The notes under the pieces were generated by a model, which saw only the letters and a program-made list of their open reading frames with translations, was not told where the DNA came from and ran no database searches. A DNA stretch of 64,000 nt, from contig NC_037253.1 of the NCBI RefSeq assembly GCF_000002425.4, positions 16,226,420 through 16,290,419 of the forward strand, written 5' to 3'. Each line of letters opens with the position of its first letter. Position 1 is the stretch's first letter. The position numbers were made by a program, and so were the translations under genes. The stretch comes from Physcomitrium patens. Taxonomy: Eukaryota; Streptophyta; Bryopsida; Funariales; Funariaceae. Positions 1-11,249 of this stretch are shown in pieces.

Positions 1-1826
1 CTTATCACAACTTTCTAGTAGCTAAACATTTTGGATACAACAAGACTTTGAAACTAATATTAAGAGTTTTTTGGTGGCCTCAAATATAAAAGACAATCAA
101 GACTTTGTATAATCATGTGATATTTTTTCAAGATCAAAAACTCCTTGACATCAATATTATGGGCTCTTTCAACTATTTCATATTCCAAAACAACTATGGT
201 CTTTTATTTTTATGGATTTTATCATAGATCTTTTAATCTCAAGTTTGTATGATTTTATATTTATAATAGTAGATTTTTTTGCTAAGAGACCACATTTTGT
301 ATGATATACAAAATCTATGGCATATAAAGAAACAACTAAGCTTTTTCTTAATAATATTTATTGATATCATAGATTACTCAAGAATATTGTATTGAATAGA
401 AGAATTCAATTTGTATTAAGATTTTAGAAAATTCTTTTCAAGATTTTAAAAAAGATATAAATTTTTTTTAGCTTTTTATTTTTAAATTAATGAACAAATA
501 GAACATGTAAACCAAGTTTTGGAGTGATATTTAAGATGTACCATCAACTATCAAGAAGATGATTGGATAATTCTTATGCCATTTGCAAAATTTTCTTATA
601 ATAATAAGATACATTTTTCTATACAATAAACATCTTTCTTTGTTAATTATAATGATCATCTATAACTTAATATTTTTTATTTTTTTAAAATTTGATAATC
701 TTATGATTAAAATTTTGAAAAATCATTTATCTAAGCTATATATAATAATAAAGGTATAATTAAAAGAAGTTCAAGAATGACAAAAGATCAATGTGGATAC
801 TTATTGCAAGGATCAATCTTAATTTTATGTTGGTAATAAGATATGGCTACTTCATCACAATATGAAGACTAACCACCCTTGTAATAAATTAGATTACTAT
901 ATGCTTAAATCATTTCATATTTGTGAATAAATTAATCTTATTGCCTATCAATTACATCTATCAAAGTCTATGAAGATCCATCCTATATTCTATATGTCTA
1001 TTTTTGAGCCATATAAAACAATGAATATCTCAAAAGAAAAAAGACAAATGCCAATTCTTCCTATAAAAATAAATAATAATAAACAATTCAAGGTGGAAGA
1101 AGTCTTAGACTCAAAGCGACGTCAAAATAAGTTAGAATATCTTGTTCATTGGTGTGGATATAATAATAATGAATGTACATGGGAATTAGTAAAAAATCTT
1201 GAAAATAAAATAAAAAAGGATAATACTTTTCATCAACAACATCCATCAAAACTAAGATAAAAAATAGTAAATCTTTATTATAAAAGAACTACAATTTAGG
1301 AAAGATTACATTCAACTTTCAATATTTATTTGTAGTTTCTTTACATTTGTAGTACTAAAGAGATGGAGAATCAACAAACAACAAATTCAACTTATGAACC
1401 ATTGTTTGCTGACTTCTCGGATAAATCATTGGAATTATCATAACCTTCAAGACAACATAATCAAAATAAAGAGCTTCAAGAATGACATATTCTTCATTGA
1501 ATAGATGACAAGATATAATGTGTTTGATAACACAACCTTGAAAGAGACTCTCAATGTTTGGTGATTTTATTGGAGGTATGAATGACTCTTAATAGTAATA
1601 CAAATGTTATATTTGAAAGAAGTTATGAAGGTATTAATAATAATCAAATAATAGGGTGGTCTTTCAGCCTTATAATTAGATATTATTGGTAGCTTAAAGA
1701 ATCTATTAACTACTTTTAAAAGAAATAAGGATCAGAGTATATGTCAAATATAATTTGCTACATCTTGAACTTCGTAAACATGTGATCACTACTCTTCGTA
1801 GAACTTATCTTTAGAAGAAAGAACAA
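1..1826 (+). mobile_element. Decayed Ty3/gypsy chromovirus, 3' part of pol
   Basis: Conceptual translation in shifting frames gives an integrase. About 30-110 resembles the region after the integrase zinc finger, with an FWWP motif. About 180-480 resembles the catalytic core, with a W..I.MDFI start and a VDFFAKRPHF-like segment. The C-terminus carries a chromodomain (see 970-1260). Stop codons and frameshifts are frequent, so this is a dead copy. The stretch 1380-1826 matches, in reverse complement, the end of the internal region of the minus-strand copy at about 41.53-41.9 kb, which places the 3' LTR start at 1827, after a purine-rich tract. The 5' part lies outside the window. Confidence 0.85.
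970..1260 (+). pseudogene. Integrase C-terminus with chromodomain (retrotransposon remnant)
   Basis: This open stretch of 96 codons is the best preserved part of the element. Its second half is a chromodomain: FKVEEVLDSKRRQNKLEYLV, then the W-x-GY...E-x-TWE pattern and a closing HQQHPSK. In chromoviruses this domain is fused to the integrase and guides insertion into heterochromatin. The open frame is only the intact tail of a broken polyprotein, not an independent gene. Equivalent, more damaged chromodomains lie on the minus strand near 42.0-42.2 kb and 48.75-48.95 kb. Confidence 0.85.
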
Positions 1827-1950
1827 TGTCATAGATCTATCTATAATTACTTAAATAATATGAATAGATAGAAGGTAATAAAAATAAGTTAATTTGATAA
1901 TATCTTATAGAAAAACTTCTTGAAAGCTTTTTACAAGCTTTAGAGATGTA
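1827..1950 (+). repeat. 3' LTR of the chromovirus, first fragment
   Basis: It starts with TGTCATAGATC after a purine-rich tract (TTTAGAAGAAAGAAC) and aligns with the LTR starts of the minus-strand copies (46,822 going down). Shared landmarks include AATTTGATAATATCTTATA. The LTR breaks off at 1950 because another element is inserted, and resumes at about 4744. Confidence 0.75.
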
Positions 1951-4743
1951 TGTGAACTAAAATAAACTCTCCACTAGTTGAGAGTCTATTCAAATTTCAA
2001 TTGATTTTAATTATCTAAATTATTTAACAAGTTTCTATCATTTTTTGATTAAGTATCCAATAATTCCTATAAAAATCCCAATTGTGATTGATGTCATTCC
2101 TTCTAACAAGTAATCTATTCAAATTCACCAACATTAATTAGTCTACAATTTAATTGATTAAGTCATCTCTTATTTTGTTTGAACTTTTTAATTTTTTACC
2201 AATTAAATTCACCTTCTACCACTTCCACACATTATAAAGCAACACAAGGCACTCAAATAATTCAACAAAACATACACTTAGAAGACAATTTTTTATATGA
2301 TTTAATTTAAGTTTATATAATTTTTATTTTATATTTATATTTTTATTCCTTTCTAGTATCAATTATCATCCAAAAATTCATCCAAGATAAGTTCCATCCA
2401 TGAATAATTTTTTATCTGCAAATAACTTCTCATCCATGAATGGAAATTCATCTAATTTCAATCAACCTTCATCCACCATATCCTAACTGCATCCAATCCA
2501 ATGTTAGCTTTTTTCCTACGTCTTTTAATTGCTTCATCAATCACAATTCTTTAGATTAAAGATGATTTACTAGGTAGAATTCAATGAATAATTGATGGTG
2601 CTAAAAGGGCTATATCCAATTGGGAAATTTTAACTCACAATTGTGAGTTATAACTCATTAGTAATGCTTTGCTTCCCATCTGACTTCTTGTTGAGTGCCT
2701 CTTCTCGATTCCTGGTGATAGAAGTCCTTGGAAACGCTCCACAACATCGTTGTGGAATTGTAGTAAGATCGTCGGATCTGCCAAGGCTGAGCTTTGAAGT
2801 TTAGATAACTTTGAGTCTGCCTTCTTAATTCCTTGTGCACTACAATATGAGTATATCTACTGAAGTCCAAATTCTCTCTTAACTCTAACTCCTATATAAG
2901 AGCAACATGCTCAGATGAACAAAGTGCCCAATTCTATTTTGACTTCCACACTCTAGTCGGTCTTCAAGAAGAACTCCAAGCCATTGTCATGTATTTGAGA
3001 ACTTTAACGAAGAAGCAATACACTTACAGATTATGATTGAAGCATAGCGGATCATGTGGAAGCAACTATCCATTGATCTGAGGGTTGATCAACCAATTCT
3101 CTACCCACCACTGAAGAATTGTAAGACAGAAGAACTAAAAGGAGTCCAAGGGCTTCCTTACTCTTTGAACCACAAGTCCACTCAACTCAGTTCTTCCTTC
3201 TCCGGAATCAGTGCTGGTTTGTCATACTGGCAAATAACAGAGCTTGATGATCTTCATGTAGAAGGATGTTCTGAAGAGTCGAGTGATTCTCCTCGCCTAA
3301 TGTGTAACATAGCTTGTGAAGTATACAACCAGAGAGGGAGTTGCGATGCCAAAATGGAAGATAACACGCAGTAGCAATACAACAATGCCACGACGTTCCA
3401 GTCGTCAACACTTCAATCTCCAGATTTGCAACTAGTCCTAATTCAAGAAGGATCTGAATCCCGATGTTCCCGCCTTCCTTTAATACAAATTGTCTCCGTC
3501 GTTGTTCTCTACTACAACAGTGATGCACAATCTAGACATTGACTATAAAAACCGCAATTAAGTTGATGATGGATGAAGAGCAACGACTAGGTGAGAGAAA
3601 AAAAATTATGTTCCACTGAACAACCAATTCTTTTTTTGGCACCATAATGCCCTCCCGATCAGAGCCAATAAAAACAAAATGGAGAGTCGTGAACAACAGC
3701 ACTAACAGCCATTAGGAGTGCATCCACCTGTAATACAGCAGACTCTACCACTTCAAACAACCGCCGTGCGCGCAATGAGTTTCTGGCTCCCTCGACTGAC
3801 CAAGTCTGCACGTAGCCTAGAATAGTGCCATCCAATAGGAATTGATTGATGAACAATGCCACACCCTGCACCGCAGAAGGTAGATAACGGCTTAAAGCCA
3901 GAACTATGCACTATTGACTCCAACGTTCGCCTCTGGGAAGACTAGGGCTTACCAAGGTGGTTTACAACAATTGCCAAGCTGAGCTTCTATCCTCCAAAAA
4001 TCCGTTGTTTTGCACCATGCTGGATGTCATCCATCAAAACCACACTAACGCGCCCTTGACGTAGGAAGAAAACCACAGACAATCAACCCGTCACAATCAA
4101 AGCTCAATTTCCACACCAAAAATAAAAAAAACCAGAGATTAAGAAGTGCTGCACAGCATCACTCCATCAACGTGAAGGAGACAGAGAAAATCCAGCTTGG
4201 AGCTCCTGAAGTTCGTGGAACCGTGTAGAGAAGAATAAAAACAACAAGAGAGAGCCGACTTGGACCCCTATCCGCAAAAAGGCTACCAAAATTTGGGGGC
4301 AGCCTCTTGCCCTCTGAGCCATCTTTTTTTCTTTTTCCCCCTTTCTTTCTGATTTTTCCTTCCTTCTTTAGTTTTCTTTCTATTATTATTTTTTCCTCCC
4401 TACTCTCTCCTACTAGTTGTCTACCCCCTTTTTTTTTATTATTTTCTTCTATTTTTTGAATTGACCACTTCAAATTTATATTGTGATCCTATTCCAAATA
4501 ATTTTTAATGGAATAAATCTACAATAAAGGACATTGTAAATCTATATCAGCTCAATTAAGGAGCAATTATTTAAATTAAAATTCTTTTTTAAAGCATTTT
4601 ACAAATGACCTATTCTAGCCACTACATCTTATTAATTGCTATTTATCTCCAATTCCTACATCAACTCTTTAACTAGTGACTTTAGGCACCATAAGTGTCT
4701 TTTTTGTATTAAAACAACTAATGAGTCAATTGTGTGATTCACA
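1951..4743. mobile_element. LTR-type insertion of 2.8 kb inside the chromovirus LTR
   Basis: The termini are TGTGAA and TTCACA, a perfect 6 bp inverted pair with the TG...CA ends typical of LTRs. The flanks are ATGTA (1946-1950) and ATGTG (4744-4748), a 5 bp target duplication with one G/A difference. Removing the insert restores an ungapped alignment to the other LTRs of the host family. No convincing coding sequence was found. Bases of about 2640-4300 are clearly richer in G+C than the surroundings; short open frames there match nothing I recognise. It may be a long solo LTR or a non-autonomous element. Orientation is not determined. Confidence 0.7.
2631..2650. repeat. 20 bp perfect palindrome
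   Basis: TAACTCACAATTGTGAGTTA is its own reverse complement. It lies at the border between the AT-rich and GC-richer parts of the insertion and is followed by a further partial copy (TAACTCATTA). No function can be assigned. Confidence 0.8.
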
Positions 4744-5170
4744 ATGTGGTTTAACTTCTATACAAGATTATAAGTGATTGATAGATTAGAAACTTAGCTA
4801 GCAAGTAAGCCACATGTCACATGTATGGATAGCTTATCATACAAGCTAACATTGTGGTGTACTTATAGGAAACTTAGCTTGCAAGTTAAGACATGTGTCT
4901 TGCAAATTAGACACAAGTTGGAGGTCCTTTAGAATATTGCCATATAATTCTTAGGTAGATAGTATATTTAGAGGTAAGAATGAAGCTTTTTTCACTCTTG
5001 TTAATTTTTTTCTGCTTCTAGTTTAATTTTTAGAATTTCTAGTTTTTTAGCCTTTGGTAATAGTAATTTTATCTTCTTATTAAATATATTTACTTTCTCA
5101 TTTTTATTTTGTTATCTCTCTTTGATTTATTTTTTACTTATTTACATATCTTCTTTGAGTTCTTTTGCTT
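4744..5170 (+). repeat. 3' LTR of the chromovirus, second fragment
   Basis: It continues the LTR interrupted at 1950. Landmarks shared in reverse complement with 46.45-46.75 kb and 52.5-52.75 kb include GATAGCTTATCATACAAGCT, ACATGTGTCTTGCAAATTAG and the CACTCTTG stretch. The right boundary is not sharp; similarity fades near 5.1-5.2 kb. Confidence 0.7.
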
Positions 5171-8100
5171 GAAAATTGAGCTAGAGAAGTTGGTTTGCTA
5201 AGATAGCTTCTTTATAGATAATAATTTGAGATATAAATTATTGTAATCTTAATTATTGATTAATTAATATTTTTATTAAATATAGTAAATTAATCAATAA
5301 TTTTAATTTTATGAGGGTCTAAATATTTCATCCAATTTTTTATTTTTCACTTGCTCAATTTGATAAAATAACTAGGAGTTATGTGAGAATTAATTCTTTG
5401 ACTACAAAGACAATATTACTATCATTGGCATATCTAGAAGATACTACAATACTACCACTTTGAGTAGAAGTAGAAATACAACTTCTTTGTTTCTACTATA
5501 CTACTAATAACCTACTAGCTATCTTAGCTTGAAGAAGAGTTGTGCCAATGTAAACAATTCAGAGCATTGATTGATCTTGAAGAGGAATAAAGGTAGTCTT
5601 TCAATATGAATAAGGTAAAAGTCAAAGGCGATTTAAAGATAACTAAGAAATTAAAGACAATGAAAAGAGAATGTGGTCTCCTTAAAAAAAATTAGTTCAA
5701 TACTATCTACCTTAATGAGATTGGATGTGATATATATTTATTTAGATTGTGGTAGACTACAAAAAGAACATCTTATACATGAACCTTAGAAAGACTCTTT
5801 TATAATCCATATGACTTAAGACTAATTAAACACACTATATAGACAATCAACAACTTTTCCAAAAGTTGCCCGTTCATTATAATAGAGACAACAAACAATT
5901 TAATAATGTTGGTGCAACTGCTTAAGGCTTTGCACCAACCACTAAGTCAAACATTGATGGTACAAAGCAAACATCAAAAGACACAAAACTCTAGCTACTG
6001 ATTTATAATACAACGAGCCTTATCAATATAGTATTAAGAATTTGAGGAATAAAAAATAGATAATTGAAGAAGAATCTCGATAATGAAGAGATTTCTAGCA
6101 AGAAAACAAATAAAAAAACAAGTAGTTATGTAGAAACCAATAAAAACAAACACAAAATATAATGAAATCACAATATAAGGTGAAAAATGAAAGAAAAAAT
6201 TAAGAAAAAATCTAATGAGTAACTTTATTTAATTGCCAAATCATAGAACTAAAAAAAAATTACATTTCTATTCTAGAATAAATCAATAATATCAAGCAAT
6301 ATCACAAGAAATACCAAAGTTAAAGCTGAAATGAAAATTTTGTTGCACCTTGCAAGCAAAGCACGAAGAAAAAAGAACCAAAATTCTAGCTTGAACAACA
6401 TTTTTGCTTGAATTTACTCTATAATCGACAATGGCACTAATTGCTTAAGAAGGACAAAACTAAGAACCTTCCAAACAAGAAGAAGTTTAGCATAGCTCCT
6501 CAATTGCATTTATGAAAAAAATAGTATTTTTTTGCAATCATAACCAAAAGTGAAGGAAAAAGTAATTTTAATAGATCAAACTTTGCGGAGTTCTCAAATC
6601 CAAGATGGAGACAAAAAAAAGAAAAGAAAATGATATCTAGTAGGTTGTTTACATTGCAATTAGCAGCACAAGAATCTAATAAATAGGAAAAAATCACTTG
6701 TGCCATATAAAATAACTCTGTAAAACTTAATAATAATTGGAATAAAAATCAATCCCAGCGACCTTGTCATAGAGAGAGAGCCTAATCAAGAGTAATGCAC
6801 CAAAAAAATAATATAAATTAGAATAATGTAAGTCTTTGTTGTTGCAACCAATTATAATTTAATAAGCATTAGAATGCTACATTTGCTTGATACTATCACA
6901 TATTGTAATATTACTTGAATGCCACTCCAATTATAATAGCCTTAAAATGTAGAGCTCCAAAATTTAGAATAAGAAAAGAACTAAAAGAGAGAGAATGAGA
7001 TCGAGGCTCTATACAATTTCGGACCCTATCAACTTCTCTTTAAAAATCTAGAAGCTTTCATTTGAAAAAATCAAATCCCTAGCCTATCTTTTTTTCTACT
7101 ATTTTTTTAATTACTATTATCTAATTTTATTCCTATTTTTCTATTATTTTATTTTATTTATTTATTTATTTATTATTATTTATTTTGTAAAAAGAGTATT
7201 TTTTTTTAACTTTTCTATATTTTATTTTTTTTAATTTTAATTTTTTAAAGATATAAGCATTATGAGATTCTTTTGAAGTTAGCTACTCTTTAAGTTTTAA
7301 TTTTAATTTTCTAAAAGTCCTTGATTATTAGCAATTTAAATGATCAATAAGACAATTATATAGGTATTACATCTAGATAATTTAATAATTTATTATTCTA
7401 TACTATTAATACTAGATCCTAGAATAAAATCTATTAATTGATACCATAACTCAAATAAAATTATAATTTAAGTATATTTTGTATCTTAAACTCCTAAGTG
7501 AGTAGATTTATTAACTAACATATTGTCAATTAATCAACTTTGTAAAAGTTTCATTTTCTTTGTTTTTCTTTGTTAATTGTGTTTAATAAAGAAAACCAAC
7601 AATAAATAGTGTATAAATGCAGCAATTATGTTGATGATTTTCTTTCTTGTGTTTAGTGGTAGCTCAAAAAAGGAGTGTTGAGGGCCTTTTGTAGTCCTTT
7701 GTTGAATTTTGATCTTTGGAGGGCTATGTAAATTTGGTGTATTGTATTAAGGTTTTGATATCAATATAAACTTGTTTTGTATGATTCTTTCATATGTAGA
7801 TTTACCAAGTCAATTTCATTTTTGTTTATTGGATTTTTTTCTTTTTTTCTTTTTTCTTTTCTTAGTTATTATATTATTGTACTTTAAAAATATTTTTAGA
7901 TGTATTGAACTTCCACGGCATTTATTTTCTCTTATATTGAATGATATAATTTGGTGCGTGCACTGCTCAAGGGTAGTAGAGCATCAACATCCCCTATTGC
8001 AGTTGTCTTTTGAAGGTAGCAGTTGTATTACAATGGTTAAATACACTTTGATGACTTTGTCCATTATTTCTTCCAAAATCTTATCTCTAGTACATCCTCA

Positions 8101-8739
8101 GCTACACTTAGGATTGTATGTACTCATGGGCTTATAAGTAACTTAGACAAGAAGAAGTACAATCGAGTTGATGTTGGATTTAATTATAGCTAGAGTAGCT
8201 CACATTTGAATTTTTTCCATCTATGTGAACTTACTTATCATCGTTGTCTATGGTACTACAATGGAAACATGAAAGTGTTGTTGTTGATAACTCATGCATC
8301 AACTATCACCAACTTACTATTGAGATCCTTATAGAAATCGGCAATAAAAATCCGCAATAAGGAAGAAGACAATTGTTTAGTTGCATTAACAAAGTTGCAG
8401 TGACAACTTCTTGAGGCACAACAAGATTCTTATATATGTCTTGGTCGTTCGTTCAACAGTGTTAAGACATAGTTTTCTAGCCAAAACTAAGCAAGTTTGG
8501 TTCACATTGTGGCAAGTGTCAATATTAGTTCTGTTAGACAAGGTCATTGGTGATGAAGTATAATTGCATTCATATTGTTCCAGATCCATTTATGATAGTA
8601 AATATAATTATAGAAAAGTGGTATTGGCCAATAGAATTGAAGTCAAAGTAAAGAATATTCTTTTGAAGATTTTGATTCCAACAAAAAGAAAGAGGTAATT
8701 TTATCAAAAGTATGGCTTAAATGACTCTTTGAGTGGATG

Positions 8740-9150
8740 AACTTATATTAGACAAAGTTACAATAAAGATGGGATGAATTAGAATTTGGATAAGAATTTG
8801 TGTTAAATGATAATTCATTCTTGAGTAAAAATTTGTGTTTGGTGATAATTCATTTTTGGATGAAAATCTATTTCCAAATAATTCTCATTCTTAGATGAAA
8901 TATTATTAATAGATGACTTATGATAAAAAAAGATTAAAAAAAAATCTATGTGTAAACTTCTTTGTATGAATTTATATTGCTAGTACAATTTATGGTGAAG
9001 GTTCTATTGATTAATTGGATTAATTGAGATAAGTTGAAGAATTATTTAATAAAAATTCAGCAATAGTTACAAATAATAGAATACATAGATGAATTAATTG
9101 CAGTGAATTAGAACAAATTTCTAACTAGTGGAAGTTTATTTTAGCTTAGA
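8740..9150. repeat. Decayed relative of the 1951-4743 element, opposite orientation
   Basis: AACTAGTGGAAGTTTATTTT at 9123-9142 is nearly the reverse complement of the left end of the insertion (about 1955-1978). Further in, repeated ATTCATTCTTG/GATGAAA phrases at 8810-8910 match the reverse complement of 2380-2450. Similarity is patchy, so the extent is approximate and may reach back to about 8.2 kb. Confidence 0.45.
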
Positions 9151-9247
9151 AGGGACTCCTAATCAACTAGGGACAATACTTTAGATTTTCTAAATTGTGC
9201 ACTTGTATTTAATTTAGATTGCATACTTCATGTTAATTTTTGGAGCT

Positions 9248-9250
<3 letters not shown>

Positions 9251-9288
<38 letters not shown>
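9251..9288. repeat. T homopolymer, 38 bases
   Basis: Uninterrupted run of T. It could be the poly(A) tail of a retroposed sequence on the minus strand, but no flanking duplication was recognised. Homopolymer length in an assembly is unreliable. Confidence 0.9.
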
Positions 9289-9292
<4 letters not shown>

Positions 9293-10131
9293 ATAATAAT
9301 CTTTATTCATACAATAATTGTCATGTGATATGGCATTGAGTATTCAATCCTAAAAAATAAATAAAATCTAATTTGATTTAGTTTAGTAGATTTTAATCTT
9401 CTTAATATTTTTCATTAATTGACCTTTTTAATGTCAATTAAGGTTTAAAGACTTAGGTGGAGAAACTCTCTTAACTTGACATGCTTATCAAGTCAAATCT
9501 TGTAAGTAGTTTTGAAAGAGAGAATACCTTTGTTGTATGATTTTACTTGGTTATAGTGATTAATCTTTTTTTGAAGCTTTTAAAGTTTTTTTTACACAAA
9601 CTTGCACTCTTAGATTCCATTTTTATGATATAAGACTTAGTGGTGTTTAATTCTTTTATGTTTTCTTAAGATTTTGTTTCGTGTGTTGATTTTTGGCATT
9701 CAATATGATGTATATAATGATTCTAATTTATACAACAATGCTCATAAAAAATATTTTAAATTTCTTATTTGAATTAAGAATTTTAATATTTTTTTAAATA
9801 AAAAAATGAAGTAAAATTGGTGGTTGTATTAAAATTTATATCAATTTTATTAGTACTAAATAGTAATCTAAATAAATAATATAATTTTTAGCTATTATAT
9901 ACTTGTATATAATTTTAAAATTTTTACATAACTTTTAGACCAACACAAAAATTTAAGATTTATAATACTATAATCACTTTTATATTTATTGAAATGATAT
10001 TCTAAATTTAGAAAAATATATTTGAAATAAGATTCAATTAAAAAATCATAGTTTTTTTTGTTACAAATTTAAGCAATTTCGTAATCAAATATTTATTAAA
10101 AAAATAGAAAGATAATGTATTAATCATGATA

Positions 10132-10152
10132 ATATATATATATATATATATA
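10132..10152. repeat. (TA)n microsatellite
   Basis: Perfect TA dinucleotide run of about ten units in the gene-free region. Confidence 0.9.
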
Positions 10153-11249
10153 AACTTTCAATACTATATTTTTTAATTTTGATATAATAAACTTAGTTGG
10201 TGCTATATTTATTAATATTTTATGATTTTCTTAAGTGTTTTGGTTGCAAATGTATTGCAAAGAATTGATTTTATTTTCTAATTATAAATATCAATTTGGC
10301 ATTGGTAATCATTTAAAAATTACATCAGGGTCTTTTATTTAGATATTAAATTGCAAGTTGGAAATTTTCTAGATTATTTTATTGAGACAATCTATAAGCA
10401 GTATAATTAGTAGTAGTATTTTTTTTTTGTTGAATTCCTCGTGACAATAAAAACTAGTCATGTTTTGCTTTTTCTGTGATACTCTAAGGTTTAAGATTAA
10501 AAAAAAAAAAAAATCTCAAATAAAATGAAATAAAATAAATATTTGATGAATAATTAAGAATTACTTAGAATGTATAAATTACTTTCAAAATTTACTACCC
10601 AGAATTGCAATTTTATTCATCTTAATATTCTAGGAATAAATTATAATTAAAAAAAAGTCTTTTTAGAATTTAAAAAAAAAATTAAAATCATAATAATAAC
10701 AATATATTGAAAAATTCTAAAGTAGATCATAACAAACACACCTCTCTATCATCAGTTTTATTAGTGTCTTTTTTTTATTGTTTGTATCCAATATTCAAAC
10801 CTAAATAGATTTTTTCAAAAAAACACTAAAATACCTGTACAAAACTAATGTAAACAATTATTATGTTTTCATTGATGTCAAGTTCAATTTGTACAAAATC
10901 TTGAAAGGAGAGATTAATTTTGTGATCATATATGATCCACACCTATTTGGTTAGAATGGCCACTTTTGCATCAAACTAAAAGTCAAAAGCAAAACAAAAC
11001 TAACACTCTCCTAGATCATTTTCCACTACACATTCATGCACAACAACTATGTGCAAGGACTGTGAACATTACAAAGAAAAAAGACATTTCTAATGCAACC
11101 AGTTGTTGCTGGCCTAGTTTCAATAGCATCCCACTTTGTATACTACATTCTAATATTCTATAAAACCATTGATGACCACTCTCCTTCTCAAATTGTCATA
11201 ATTTTACACTCTTCGACTCACACTGTGAACTTCTCACAAAAAGGGCTGC

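Larger units (their letters stand above)
5171..11249. other. AT-rich intergenic stretch, no gene seen
   Basis: No reading frame shows a recognisable family, and splice-linked exons are not apparent. Open frames such as 7772-8137 are rich in F, L and I from T-rich sequence and look spurious. It contains a decayed relative of the 1951-4743 element (about 8740-9150) and a 38 base T run. 11.0-11.25 kb is probably the 3' untranslated part of the MYB gene. Confidence 0.6.

Noticed and set aside
3054..3528. Two overlapping 106-codon frames on opposite strands
   Set aside because: They lie inside the LTR-type insertion, mirror each other in composition and have no recognisable domain.
7772..8137. 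121-codon open frame with a hydrophobic start
   Set aside because: F/L runs come from T-rich DNA; no homology, no flanking gene-like composition.
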